64,000 nucleotides of DNA from positions 496,001 through 560,000 of the forward strand of contig JAUTDP010000011.1 in assembly GCA_033439795.1 (NCBI GenBank), written 5' to 3'. Numbering within the stretch: the stretch's first letter is position 1; each line of letters opens with the position of its first letter. A model generated the notes under the pieces. It searched no databases. It saw only the letters and a list, made by a program, of their open reading frames with translations, and was not told the origin of the DNA. This DNA is from Sordaria brevicollis. Its lineage: Eukaryota > Ascomycota > Sordariomycetes > Sordariales > Sordariaceae. This document shows, in pieces, positions 10,258-23,700 of this stretch. The translations under genes and the position numbers were made by a program.

Positions 10258-13000
10258 TCAGCGGGCGTGAACTATCGCCAAACCGACCGGTCCAGATCTC
10301 GCAAAGTCGAGGCCGGGGAATGGAACGAAAAGCATGGCATGGACGGACCATTGTGAAAATTGAATGCGACCGTGACTGACGGCACTGAATGATACAGTAT
10401 GTAACTCTCTACTCCGGCTTCCTCAACTCGGAATAGCTGCTGTGTAATTTTCGGGATGCTATCGTGAAAGAGGCCCTGCAGGACGCATCACCATCAAATT
10501 TGGGTATGGCGAGCATGATGGTGATGCCTTCTCTCTGTGCCAAACCCTGGCTGGACGACAGAAATGACGGCGTTTTCGGCTGACGATGATGTCGCTTCGG
10601 CCGCCTCGGACGAATGACGATTGACGGACTGGACTTGTTCAGTGAGCGAGCGGACCAGTCGGGGACGCAGGAGACGCAGGAGACGCAGGGAAGGGCAACG
10701 CGTCAAGATTGTCCCGTCTGGGGAAAGGAATTGGCCACTTGTGTGGCTTGGTTCGTGCCCAGTGCAGGCGTGCTTGGGTTAGGGGACGTCGTCGTCGTCG
10801 TCGTCGGTCTCTTCTCGTCACTCTTTTCTTGCTTTTTGCTGCGGACCGGGGAAAGGTGGTTTTGTGAGTGTGTCGTCGTAGTCCGATGTTACTAGCTTTT
10901 TTCCTAGCTTTCTTTCGCTTCGTTGTATCTGAATGTTTCCATTATGTTTCCATTCTTTCGAATCTTTCGGATGGAAATAATATATTCAAGGATCTTGTAA
11001 CGACGAGAATATCATGAAATGATTGAAACGATAGAAAGACACACCTTCTTCGAGATCGTGAATCTTTCCCGTCGTGATGAATCCAACAGAGGAAAGAACA
11101 AATGCTCACCTCATTCACAGTTCTCGACGGAAGGCTTGGCAATCACCAAGCCCACCACCCCGCTATCACACTGCCATCTTCTCACCCCGGCTCCTGCCAA
11201 CAATCGTGAATCCCGTCCCTCCTTTTTTGGGGTTGTCTCTTTCCTCCGAACAAATCCTTCGACCCAGCTCCGCGGAGACAGGGAAACTGGGCTTGTTCGT
11301 TGTCTCCAAATTTGGAGGCTTGGCTTTTAGGTCAGAGTCAGCTTTTCTGGCGCTCTCTGAGAATGGAAAGAAGCATGTGCAAATGTGTCTCACTCGTGAC
11401 GATACCCGTGATTCTTCTCGTGTTGAGCGCTCAACTTTTTTTTGAGGTCGTCGGCCAACTTTGACCGCGGACCTTGACCAACGAGAACGTCAGGATGCTC
11501 ACGACGGTTCGTAAAGCTCCGAAGAAGAGCATCATGACAATCTCGAAGTTGCACAGAGATCGAAGCAATTCAATCGCGGTGCCGTGGTCCGATAGGTTTA
11601 TCGCCCAGCACAACGCCGAGCAAGGTGTTCCCCAAGCTCGCCAACAGACACCAAACAAAGGTTAGCGCTGAGAGCCCAGCCCTTTGGAAGGAAACCCAAC
11701 CCAAGAGATTCAAAGCACTGTCAATCAGTGGACCAACAGCGCTAGAATCTTGCATTTGCATCTTCCTTCGTAGTGATGCTGCCCCCGGGAATGCAGTGCT
11801 TCGGCGGGTATGTGATGCACTGGGACGGAATGCACAAATGCACGAAGGGATTCCCAGCAGACCCAGCAGAGGAACAGAACTTGTGGAGGAACTGAAGCCC
11901 TTCTTGCATGCATCATATGGCAGCTGGAATCCACTGTCGACGGCATCTCTTTCACTTTCTTCCCCTTATCCTTTCCTACTTCTTTTGATCGTCTTGCTCA
12001 CTTCTCACTCTCCTCAAAATGCCTTCACATGTCTGACATTGAGCAATATCAAACCCAATATCTTAACCCAGGACAAGTATAGCATACCATCCAAACTTAC
12101 CACCCACTCACTGTACGGCTCATCATGATAACAGCATGACGGGACATTTGAGACGGGCTACCTATTTTGTCTCACCCGTTAGTCGCAACCTGAGCAGCGT
12201 AGCGCAACATCTACTGTGTCCATACGCCGGGGTTAGACCGGCCCTGCCCCCGGGAGGATACCCAAACCTGGCGATCCGGAAGCACACACGCCTATCTCTC
12301 TGGTTTCAACTACCACACCACTTCTCAGGACAAGACGCGAAAGACGCGTTCCAAGTTATCGGGCACCACCATGGACGGATGTCTTGGGACGCAAAAGCTA
12401 TCATCACCTGCAAATGGTGCCGATGGAGGTTAAGCGACTCGGCGATTTACGCTACCATCTAAGATGAAGGTGATGAGCTGATAGGAAGCAGGAGGTGACG
12501 CTCCGGTTTTCTAAAACTAGCTCACTCACCTACGATACCCGAAAGGAAGGAAGGAAGCTAATCAGCCCAACAGACGACCAACAAGAACGCCAAGAGCGTA
12601 GGCTAATATCGCAGTCTGAAAGCCTTCCAAGCCGAGACCAACTCAAGCACTTGGAGCCTTATTACCTAGCAGTTAGCAGATGTCTCAAAAGACGGGGAAA
12701 AGCTCCACCTATCTCTATCCATATGTATCTGGTCAACTTGGATCGCACTTTGCACCTTGGGGGAAACGTCCAGCCCAGCCCAGCCTGGCTCACCTGCCTG
12801 GACTCGAGCTAGGTCAGACTAAACCCATTTGAGTCCCACGTGGTAAGGAAAGCTCCGATTCCAAGATCGAACAACCCCAGAGAGAAAAAAACTTGCTTTT
12901 CCTTGTTTGGATGTTAGGTAAGTCACAAGCTAAGAAACCTTGACCACCACACAGCTGAACAGAACAAGACAGAAGCCAGTGTGAGAAAGTTGCAAAGAAA
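10258..13000. other. Gene-free unique sequence, part 1
   Basis: The base composition is normal and no coding region is recognisable. Visible features are a threefold GGAGACGCA tandem at about 10,667-10,690, a GTC run at about 10,788-10,806, and a pyrimidine-rich stretch at about 11,950-12,020. The longest frame (about 11,625-12,128) has no domain and looks like chance. Confidence 0.5.
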
Positions 13001-16000
13001 AAAAAAATCGATACGATAGATCTTCAGTCGTATGGGTTATGGGGTTCTTGACGAGAGTAGATGAAACGCCGACGGAACCCCGAGCTTAGGGTGATCATGT
13101 CATGCTACTGCCGAGAGAACCGAACCATCTTGAGAGTGTGAAAGGATACTTTGGGGATACTTACCAGGTTTCTGGGGGTGGTGAAAGATAGGAAACATTG
13201 GAAGCCTAGGTAGAAAAGGAACGGGGGAAAGCATGGAAAAAGAAGAATGTAAGTCTCCAGGCTTCATCCAAACTTACAATGATACGTATATCTCACGAAC
13301 ACTGCTATAGTGTACCAAAGCAACGGTCCTTCTCTCAGTCAGATAACATATCATATCTGATCACAACCCCGGATTATCCAACATGGTAACCCAACCCATG
13401 CCTACTCATATAGCCTTTTTTCCTCGCCGGTCTCCAGAATCTCCTGATACAGTAAACCGGCGTGGTCTTATCGTATATCACATCTGATTCTCAAAGACAT
13501 GTTCGGTAAACCACGGCATTCACCCCCAAACCCGCCAAGGACTAATATTCCAGAAGTGATATTGCCCTTCGCCGGTCGAAACCTCCGACATGCCATGCTA
13601 TGTTAGCAAGTACCTCATGAACGTGAATTCAATTTATCAAACTCGACGTTGTCTTCAACAGAACCTGGGACGCGCGGAGAAAGATAACACTCCCTCCAAC
13701 CAACCAATCGATCTTTCTTCACGCAAGAGGTTGATCATCAACAAGAGGTTGTGTTTAGCGAAATTTACGCACAACCAAAATGAAACTTACAAGGCAACCT
13801 ATCCATATCCAGTGTGCCACACCAGACCAATCTTTCCGATTAGCGAGTCATTCTTCCAGGCAGCCTTTTCGACTTTCTTGTCAGGCCAAGGCTTATGCGA
13901 GACGAGGCTTGGTGATAGCAGCCTTGCAGTCGGCTAATCAGGCGTCGATCTTTCCATGGCTTTGGGTAGAGTTGCTGAGGAGCGTCAGGCCATACCAAGA
14001 CTGGGGGTGTGAGGGAGAGGTGCTCCGGGGTGTGGCACACCTTTGGTCAGGTATATGATGTTCTCAACTGAACACGGCAAGTTCCAAATGTAGCAACTTG
14101 ATGCCAGAATCACATCAAGACCTTGAACGAAGGGAGACAGATGGCTCGGTCATGAGAGTCTTCATGATCTCCTCCTGAGCATGAATCCTCGACTCGAGTT
14201 AGGAAATAGGAGGCAGGAGAAAGCAGGAGACTCGGATGAACAGTCTCAGACTTTCCGTGGTGTGGCACACCCCATCCGAACGGAGATAACCTCCAACAGC
14301 GAAGATGCTCGGAGAACCAGTCATCTGGTTATGTTATTCATTTGAGTAGAGATCGGTCTCTGACCAGTCAAATAGTTAGGTAGGTCGTGAAGGGAAGGGA
14401 ACAGGTGAACAGACCAGAGGTAACCAGCCAGCCGCTCCACGGTTCTCGCCTCTCTCCACCGGATCAAGCCTCACCCGACCCTTAAGCCAAGGTTTCGTAA
14501 GTAGGTTGGTATGAACTTGCCAATATCGAGGTCCTCGTTCTCGGAAAAAGTTTGCCTCCGACTTTCGAGGTGTGGCTCGGTGTAGGTGTGGCTCTGACAT
14601 TGGGGTATAGCCAGCCGTAACCACACAGGTAGCCACTGGTGGCAAGGTATGGTCATTATCTCCGGTCAGTCAGCCACTTTTTCTTCCCTTTCTTCCCCTT
14701 CATAGCCTCCATACACACCGTCAACACCATGAACCTGGATGAACATCAGTGAACCTTCATAGACTGGTAATCAAGGTGTGGCATACACCATAAAAGATGT
14801 GGTAAGGTGAGACAAAACCCCACCCACACCACGGGCACGCAGTCGCACGCTATGTGAGACACAGCCCGGCTCCTATAGCCTTGGCTCCCTGCCCACTACA
14901 CCAATCTTCCCTGCATTTGCACTCATGAACATGCTGGTGAACGCCAAAAGTTGGGTGGGCAGATCGGGTTGATCGGACGGACGAAGGAAAAGGTGTGACA
15001 CACACACCGGGCTGCGGACGACGATAATGACAGACAGTAGTGGTAGTAGTACTAGTGAGATTGATAGGAAACGGTTCGCGATGGTGGTTGTTGGTTTTTC
15101 TGAAGGTGGTGAGGGTGTTGGTGACCACTAATACTGACACTGGCCAATGAAAAGGTCAGGAGGCTAGATCTGCCTTTTCACAACCTGATGCCTCACGCCT
15201 CGAGACGCTCACGAGGGGGATCACATGCCTTGACATGTGCTCATGGGTTGCTGAGGAGAAAAGGAATGAGAAGTAATAATCGGATATACCTGCTGAGCTG
15301 AGAACCGCTCGTGGAGGTGTTCAGCTTCTCGTGAGCATGTAGTCGTTCGTGTAAGATGATAGGTTGGAAGTCGTGATCCACTTTGCACTACTGGCGCTAA
15401 TGTTGGAAAGGTAGAGAGGTAAGAAAGCGATTTATCATCACCATCAATCTGTGAACAACCGAAGGCTCGTGCTAGGTGAGTCGGTAAGGATGATATTCGG
15501 GGTGATGGTGAATAGTAAAGCCGAGATCGATCTATCAAACTCGCTTCCTCTGTAAGAACATGAGGCAAAGTTGGTTGAGCCTCGACTTGTCAAAAATGCG
15601 AGGTTCGGGCACAGCAAGGAGAGACACCGAGACCGACATTTGCGGCACGAAAGGAACCGTCGGTAACAGCTTACCAAATGGTGATAGTGGTTGTGACGAC
15701 CAGACTTCAGGAAGACTCAAATCCTGTTAATGACGTGCAGGGAACCTTGAGAGGATGGATGGGAACAGCCACTTGTTTCTAAGCTTAGAAGTGATGGTAA
15801 ATGCCGTGAAGAATGCCATACTGCGGTTACCATACCGAAGGGAAAGAAAGGAAAGTTTGTTACCGGTGTGAGAAAAGCGGCTTACCGCATCAGATTGGGG
15901 TCTGGACGCCTCGTCTCGAAAGGCAGCCTCAATCGGTGTAAACGGATGAGATAAGAACAGATGTGTTGAGGCTCGTAGCTACGAGTAGACCGAGCCGACA
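13001..16000. other. Gene-free unique sequence, part 2, with GTGTGGCACAC-type motifs
   Basis: No coding region was recognised. The near-palindrome GTGTGGCACAC occurs at 13,812-13,822 (as its complement), 14,030-14,040 and 14,260-14,270. Related forms occur at 14,775-14,789 (ggtgtggcatacacc) and about 14,991-15,008. They are spaced by roughly 220 bp or multiples of it. Confidence 0.5.
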
Positions 16001-19000
16001 AGACTCGAACTACCGAGATGGAAACGTTCGTGAAGCAGTTTGCTCATTTGAATCCGAAGAATTGGAAAACAATGTGGTGGCATCGTATCAACCCTGCAAT
16101 TCTCAACCGTGCACTCAAGGTCGTCGGGGTTCGACACTCAACTGACCACCCAGCCAATCACTTGACTCCTTCCTCCCGTGACACTTTCCCGTGAGGTCCC
16201 GTCCGCGCCTGCCGTGAACGAGATTGATATCTCGATAAGCAGGATTGGCAGTCGCAGTCCTCGCAGTCATGGCAGTACATATTGGAAAGCGCGAACAACA
16301 TTTGCGTAGAATGGCAACTAAGGTTCCTTCCTTGCGACTCTATAGTCCCAGAGTCGCAACCGCCCACCACCAAATCGGCGCAATTCCTTGTCCTTGCAAC
16401 CATGGCGAGCATACCTAGGAAGAATCACTTCTGCTCTTAGCACTTCAAACTTGCGAAGATGCTGGAGATTGTCCAACCACCGCAGGCAATCTTGATTAAC
16501 AACGGGCCGTACGCAGGAAACGGACCATTCTCCACATGAGATCTTCAACCCGTGTCTTGGTTTTCATCAATCTTTCTCCTTTGGTTCCCAGTTTATTACT
16601 GATGGTCTTGGACAACGTTCGCTTACTACAACTTACACTTCGCTTGTACATTCCCGCCCAAAAATACTGACGATCCCCGCATTAACCGTCAACCGCAGCG
16701 GTACGCATAACCGGACGGCTCGGAGGTGTGTAGTTCAATCAGTCCGGTTCCCCGACGCCCAAAGTGTAGTGCCCCAATTCCCTGCACGATTGCAGAAATG
16801 AAGGGGACGGGAGGTGGCAAAGATGAAGGGACTTACCTGTGATGGGACGAGATCTGACAGTTATAGAGAGAGAAATATGGATGGATGGGAAGGAGAGAAA
16901 CCTGGGTACCGTCCCCGCTTCTCCCCTCCCCTCCCGCGTTGCTTGCTTGCTTGCCTTTTCTCCGCGTGCCAGCCATCACAGCAACCGCAATATTGCAGCT
17001 TTGACAGTGGATTCTGGGGGTTTTGAGGTTGGTTGTTTGGAGACGGGGGCCCCGCACCCGACGTCAGTATTTCTTCATTGATCTTTGCTCTCACCTGGGC
17101 GACAAACGCCTTGGAGACGTCGTCGGAGAGTCGGAGGTCGCGGTTTCCGGAGAGTATGCCTGCTTTTTTTTGCACGATTACCGGTGCGTTTTTCCAATTT
17201 CATTACCTGTGGGCAAGTTGAATCGTTATTCGGCTCCGGTTTTGCAGTTTTCCACAGTGAAAAGAGGCATTTCCGCCATATCTCCAGGGCCCGACCATCT
17301 TTTTGCTCACATGGCTGTGACCCAAGATGGGATGTGTCTGTCGTCCGGTGTGGTGTACTGGTTTTCTCCGAAAAGACCCAGGCCAGGTGATTATTGATTG
17401 GGATTGCTCACCACGGTGACCTGGATGATTGAATTGGATAGATTGACTGGTTGACCGAACGGCCGACTTGTTGGCACGGCTGGCGGCTAAGCACTTGTCC
17501 GTTTGATATGTTGGACATGGTGATATGGGTAGAGATGGCAGGAGTCGGCTTTAGGTCTGTCATATTGATGTTGTTGATACACCGAAACTAGGGTCCGGAC
17601 CCGGCCGAATATTTGGATTTGGGTTGTGTATGCGTTTGTGATGAGTTAAGCATCAACTGGCGGGAGAGGCGAAGCACCTGTTGCTCGCTTCCTTGGGAGA
17701 TGCTGACCACAGGCTCGTGGTTCTCGGCAATCATCCTGCACCCCTTGTTCTGTGTTACCAGCAAGCTCTCCTCGGTGACTGATAGTGGCGGAAGTTATTC
17801 GGAAACAAGGCGAGGGCGTAACTGATGGGTTTGCTGCTAGGGGTCCGGGTCTGTTGGTGCTACGCGAGGAAAAGAGAGGACCTTGCGTCCTGTCTCAGGG
17901 TTTGTGTGAATCCTCGGTATCGTGGAACGGTCAGATATTGTAATCATCACCGACCGTGAATCTTCAATCTTCATGATCCCTGAACCGAGCACTGTCGATA
18001 TCAAGTCCGACCTGACATGTCGATTTGAAAAACGTCGGGGGCCCGGGGATATGGCAAGAGATGTGCGGAGACCTTGGTTCCATTTTCCTCAGTGAGGAGT
18101 ACCGAAGCATCGCAGAAAAGCTGCTGATGTCAGGGTGCAGTGAACAATGCATGTTACAGTGGTGTTAGTGCCCGCACAACCACGCCGTCCGTGGCCGAGA
18201 GAGGAGGCCGTCCCCAACACTCCAACTCCAATGATAGTTACACCGGGTTCAACCAGTATAGAACAAAAAGGTGATACGTCACAATTTGTCTATAGTGGAA
18301 TTACCAACGTGATTGGATATTGCGAGTCTTTCCAAGGCCTGAGCGTTGACCAACATGTTCCATCACAAAGTGAGATGGAAAGTGTTGCTATATTGCGCCG
18401 AGAACTCTGTAAAGTTGAGATGAGGTGAAGGACGCGATGCTGACGAGAGGTTAGTCGTACGATTTTACTTTGGAAGAGGGGCTGGCGAATATTCTCGAGG
18501 TTGCCGTCGTCTTTTCTCTCTGGAGATCACTTCCGTAAATGTTTTCTTGTCTCTGCAAGAACAAGCACAGTATGTTTCATGGAGAGGGTTAGCGAGAGGG
18601 TCGCTTGTCGCGGCTAATCTTGTCGTCGTTCAGGAGAAGAGGTTCAAAGTGGAGAGCAGTGGTCGTCTAGTCGGCGATAGAAAGCCGTCAAGATGAGAGA
18701 TTGTGAGATGATAGAGCGAAATGTTCGATTCTGGGGTAAAATGAAGACGACGCAAAGGACCCACTAGTCTGCTGCACTGTGTGTAGCCTTGCAGATTCCC
18801 GTACAGAATTGAAGCAGTCCACTGGCACAACGTGTGCTTATCGTGAACAGGCCACTGTTCTTTCTCATGATGGTGTTGATGAAGGCGACGACATGGAATT
18901 CAAAATTACATTCAGAAAGTTATGATGGACGCCTTAACAGGGAACAGGCTCACGGCAAGATGCAGGAGGTAAGCCCTCTGTTTCCTTCGTTTGTGTCTTG

Positions 19001-20700
19001 GAGATAAGCGGAACAACGAAGCTTCGGGTTTCCCTTTCGAGCTCGAGTGTGGCTTACGCAGGAATCAATGGTTATGAAAGAGTATCGAGCTCTTTTGAGT
19101 CACAAATGACTTTCCGGCTATTCAATATTTCGCAACCTTTCAAGTGAGTATTGAAAAGTACCTTGAAGTCACTTGCCATGAAAGAATCAAAGATGTTGGT
19201 GGTTCAATCTTTCAACTTGGCGACTGCCCTGTTTTGCTGATACAGTACATATATGAAAGCATTACACACTGTGCTTGCCCTCCGATAACGGCCCCGCTCC
19301 GATGATGGACACAGTGATCGGGAACGTTATCAGATCTGGAACTCGTGGAGTCTTGAATCTTTCAGTCGTCAACATCCAACAACGCTCACCGAACCCATTC
19401 AATCTTTCAAATATCTCCAAAGGAACGTTGTGCCTATCACCGACTGAGTCACGGTCTTACCAAGGCGAGCACGCAATATGGGATCCGAGTAAATCGCACT
19501 TTCAAATCATGCCGAAAACTGAGGCCATTCCCATCCCATCCCATCCGCTCCACGACAAGAGCTGCGGTACCAACGCGCGAGAGGCGTTGGTACGCTATAA
19601 AACCAGACTAACAAAATAAGCAGGATTACTGCCTACAGTTGAGTGTAACAGCGGCACATCCTCAGATGAATCAATCAGCATGTGCAATTCATTCGGTTTG
19701 CCTCTCTTTCCCCTTTGGTTCCCGTCCCTTCTATTCCTGCTGTCAGCTTCCAGTTCGCTCTCCTGTCAGCCATCACTGCATCTTACCACACAACCACACA
19801 ACCACACAACCACAGAAACCACAAAACTCGTCGTCGGGTCGGGTGCTCATCCCGACTGTCACAGAACTTCCAACTCCAGTGAGGGGATCAACAATGGAAA
19901 AACGACAAGAGATCGACAAATCGGTAGAAACCCAAACCAGCAAACAGTCCCTTTCAAAACCCAATGGATTTCGGGCATCAGCCAGCCATACAGCCAGCCC
20001 AGCCCAGCCCATCAAAGCTCAACAGACTGCACAAACCCTTCTTTCCATTGTCTTTGTCTTTGTCCTTCCCATCCGTCGCCATCGGCGCTCCCAAAACACT
20101 GCACTCGTGCCACTCGCATCCGGTCGACCAATAGGGAGAACCCGAAGGTTTAGTGTCGTTCTTGTCCCCCCCCTCCCCTCCGCGTCTCTTCCATCCCCTG
20201 TCCTGTCCTGTCCCTCCGCAGTTTCGCTGTGTTCCCCGGTCCTGTCCTCTCACCCATCATCCTTTTTTTTTTTTCGCAGGCTTGTCGCAGGCTGTCGCAG
20301 CGCCCTCATCTTTGCATGGAACGGTCTGGACTTCATCTTGTGTGTTCCGGCGCCCCTCTTTCCCCAGACCAGACAAGCCAGACGCAACGCCGTGATGGGC
20401 CCCGTCCAGTCCTTTTCTCTTCTCGTCTTGCCATCGTTTTCTCAATTTGTCTTTCTCGTGTGCCCTGCGTGCTTGTGCTGATGGTCGTCCGCCTCGGATC
20501 GGGAACTGCCAGACTGCAAGGAGCAATGTGAGGGCACGAAGAAAGCAAGGGACCAAAAGAGGGTCCTCTTGGTCCTCTGATCCAAGCAACCCGATGAAAG
20601 ATGTCATAACTTTTCACATCGGGGTCTACGGGGGCTTCGCGGGGCTTGGTTTTCCTTCCTTATTAGGGTAAGGTAGACGAATGGAAAAGCTGGGCGACTG
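16001..20700. other. Gene-free unique sequence, part 3, with possible promoter near 19.6 kb
   Basis: I find no recognisable protein. A long plus-strand frame (about 19,663-20,481 from its first ATG) is Ser/Pro/Cys-rich, lies in C/T-rich DNA and resembles no family. I read it as leader-like or non-coding sequence rather than a gene. The hairpin and TATA box just upstream are listed separately. Confidence 0.45.
19567..19602 (+). promoter_or_regulatory. Perfect 10-bp inverted repeat beside a TATA box
   Basis: GTACCAACGC (19,567-19,576) and GCGTTGGTAC (19,584-19,593) are perfect inverted copies separated by 7 bases. CTATAAAA follows at once (19,595-19,602), and a C/T-rich stretch typical of fungal leaders starts about 90 bp downstream. 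This could be a promoter with a dimer-binding site, but no gene start is clear. Confidence 0.4.
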
Positions 20701-23700
20701 AATGGGCGGGCGTTTCTGGCCAGTTGCCGCCGAGAGGAGGAGGCCGGAGCGATGACGGCTGGGAGCATTCCATTCCATTTTCTTTGTTCATTTCAGCAGA
20801 TGCAATCGTGAACTTCACAAGTTTGGGAGCACGGCTTGCCTGCCGGAAAATTTATTATGGTAACAGCGACAACGTGTGCGTGTGATGGTTACACGCCGGC
20901 TACGGTAGCAATTTCATCCAACACTTCCCACTTCATCGCGTGTCAGCGGAGGGCCTCTGGCAAAAAAAACGACGACGGCTGAGCCCGCTGCGCTTCGTCC
21001 GAACGTCTGCACGTTTGTGGAGTTTTCCCACGCAAAAATGAAGTAAGGTACCGGCCTCAAAGGCAAATTCTCACTCGTCTGATTTCTCTTACTGTGACTT
21101 CAGAAGCGTAGCATCGCATTCGCAGCAAAGCAACAAGAGACGGGATGGAGATTACCTTCTGCCAACCGCCTACGTATATTGCTATGATACGTTGACACGC
21201 CGAGCGAGGCGACAACGGCCGTCTTTAGCGACGAAGGACCTCATTCTCGTTTCGTTTATGTACAGGAAAAGGAGGCAAAAGTAGAACCGAACTAACGACA
21301 ACGACGACGGCAGAGACAACGTGTAAAATGCAACTATCCGAGCCGAAGCACACGACATTTGATTTTCTTCTCTTCTCTTTCTGTTCTTCCGCAGTCGCTC
21401 GCTCGCTTGCCTGCCGCTTCCATGCTCACGACTGTGTGCACCGGAACGTGCCAGGACGTACGCCAAGCCCTTGCTCAAGACACAATCCGTCCGGTTAACC
21501 TTGATTGATCTTGCCGAACGGTTGTGTGTCGTGTGCGGTGTTGCTTCGGGGTTGGTCTGATTTGGGAAATCCGAGACTTTTGACTAACGGGAGTGACAGT
21601 GACGGGAGCGATGAAAGTGTATGTCCTTTGTGCTTGGCCTCATTTTCACGAACTGTACGAGCGACAGGGTAGGTAACGGGTATGGTACGTCGTAACGTAC
21701 AGGCCAAGGAAGAAAGCAGGTATTATCCAAGAACTCGTAAAGTTGTGAAGCTGTGACGACGACGACATTCACGATGTTGTTGGATAGGCGTGTGACGGCG
21801 ACGACGATGACGCCGGCGACCATTCGTGGTGGTGATTTCCCTGATACTAATGGAAAATATTCTTCCCCGCATCATGGATCTACATTCCAGACTTCTCGAG
21901 ATGCGGAAAAGACCCTTGACCATTCCAAACGAACATTGTCCACCTCTAGTTCCCGTTTGTCCATTGGCGTTTCAACATCGCACAAAACGTCAACGTGAAG
22001 CAAGGGGACTCAACATTACCCCGATTCCAACGTTCCTGTCCCAGTGCAAGCCGACGACTAGCGGCTCGGAAGACCAGTCGGAAGGCCCAGTCGGAAAGTT
22101 CGGGGGCGAGAACGTCGGTGATATCGTCACCCGTGGTACCGTGATATCGCCGTGATATGATGCCCTTGTTTGACATTTGCTGAACTTGACATTGGATGCT
22201 GGATACCTAGCTTGATGCCTCACCATTTGATGCCTAACGAGATCCTTTCCTCTTGCCGTCTACATAACTCCTTTCTCCAGTAGGGATTTTTCCATGGCCT
22301 TTGTCTGACAGACTACCGTACCCGAACCGACCACCACGCACCGCCTGCCGTTGTGCACACCGTATTCGATGTCCACAGGCAGAACAGGGTAGAGGTATCC
22401 GGAGGTTTGGGTAGGCTGGGGAAAACTGGAAAAGAGGGGGAGGGGGGGAGGTTGATCCCGTGATCAACAGGCAGGCAACAAAGAAAAGTTCAGGTTTGAA
22501 AAAAAAGAGATCGGAATGATCAACGATTCGCCCGTTGTTCATCTTCTGGGGAAGATCGCAAAAAGATCGCACGTGCTGATGAGCAAAAGTTTATTCTCAC
22601 CCACGACAAGCTTCCTAGAACTGGAGAAAGCTCTAACCCCAAAGACAGGAGGTGGGATCGGAAAGTCCCTCCCCTCCCTCCCGTCCGTCAATCCCGACTC
22701 GATTCGACGATGTTTTTCCTGGGGTTCAGGTTCTTTGAACCGGATGAACCTCTATTTGTACGTTCTAGCCCGCTGCCCGCCCGCCAGCGGTGGTTTGTAT
22801 GGTGTTCAATTGCCGAATTAGCGGTGTTAGTGACTCTCTCGACCAATCACAAGCGAGAAGGGGAACTGTCGGGACGGTTAGTTACGGGCTGTAATTTTCA
22901 AAGGTTCAATCTTTCAACCTCCGCTAGTCCTCCGCCCCAGATTCGGAGCTCACGCGAGCGAGCGAGCGAGCGGACAAGAGTCAGGCTAGCTTCGTTTTTA
23001 TTTCTGTTTAGGCTTTCGAACTTTTAGGTGAGTGAAGATCCGGGTTCGGAATATTCCTGTGGTGATCAACTTTCGCCTCGCCGGTGCTCACCTCCGATAG
23101 GTAGGTAGAGGTAGCTAGGTAGGTAACGCTGCGATGATTGACGGTGAGCGTACTTAGCATCTCAGCATCTCATATGGCGCTGATCCGGGGTAACGCACGT
23201 AAGTTACAACGTCCTAGTCTAACCTTCTTTTGTCTTCAATCTGGAGCTCCGGTCTCTGGAGTCTAGACCTGGACACTTGCCCGGGACCCTGGACGACGGA
23301 GACGGAGCGGTACCTGGCAGGTTTGGGAATTGCCTCAAACTCCACAGACTATCCTAGACTGCACTATCTTAGTCCCGTTTAAGCTTACGAGCCGGATCTC
23401 ACGATAGCTTCGTCCGCTTCTTTCCCCTTCACCGCCGCGATTCCGGGGTGTTGTCTTCGTTACATCCAGATGCTGCTAGTTTTCGTGGGCGAAGCAGTGT
23501 ACCTGCTCGTCTTTCCACTTCCGGCCCTGCCTGAGGTGCCCGAGGTGCTTTGCAGCTTTTGCCTCCAGCTGTTGCCCTGGCTGCTGGCGTTAATGCTGGC
23601 ATGGCATTGCTTCTCCCGCTGCTGCTTCTACTGCTGCTGTACGCACTCACGACACCTGTGGACTGCAGTGGATTGAAAGCAACCCGGATCTCAATGGCAG

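Noticed and set aside
11625..12128. Plus-strand open frame of 167 codons
   Set aside because: No domain, hydrophobic part is read from a pyrimidine run, and no ATG context or splicing partner supports it.
16861..17175. Minus-strand stretch containing a protein-like segment (about 17,090-17,160) bounded by possible splice sites
   Set aside because: No partner exons or start could be joined to it and no family is recognised; too weak to call a gene.
19663..20481. Long plus-strand open frame of about 270 codons
   Set aside because: Composition is Ser/Pro/Cys-rich in C/T-rich DNA, it resembles no family, and overlapping frames on both strands are equally open; more likely leader-like or non-coding.
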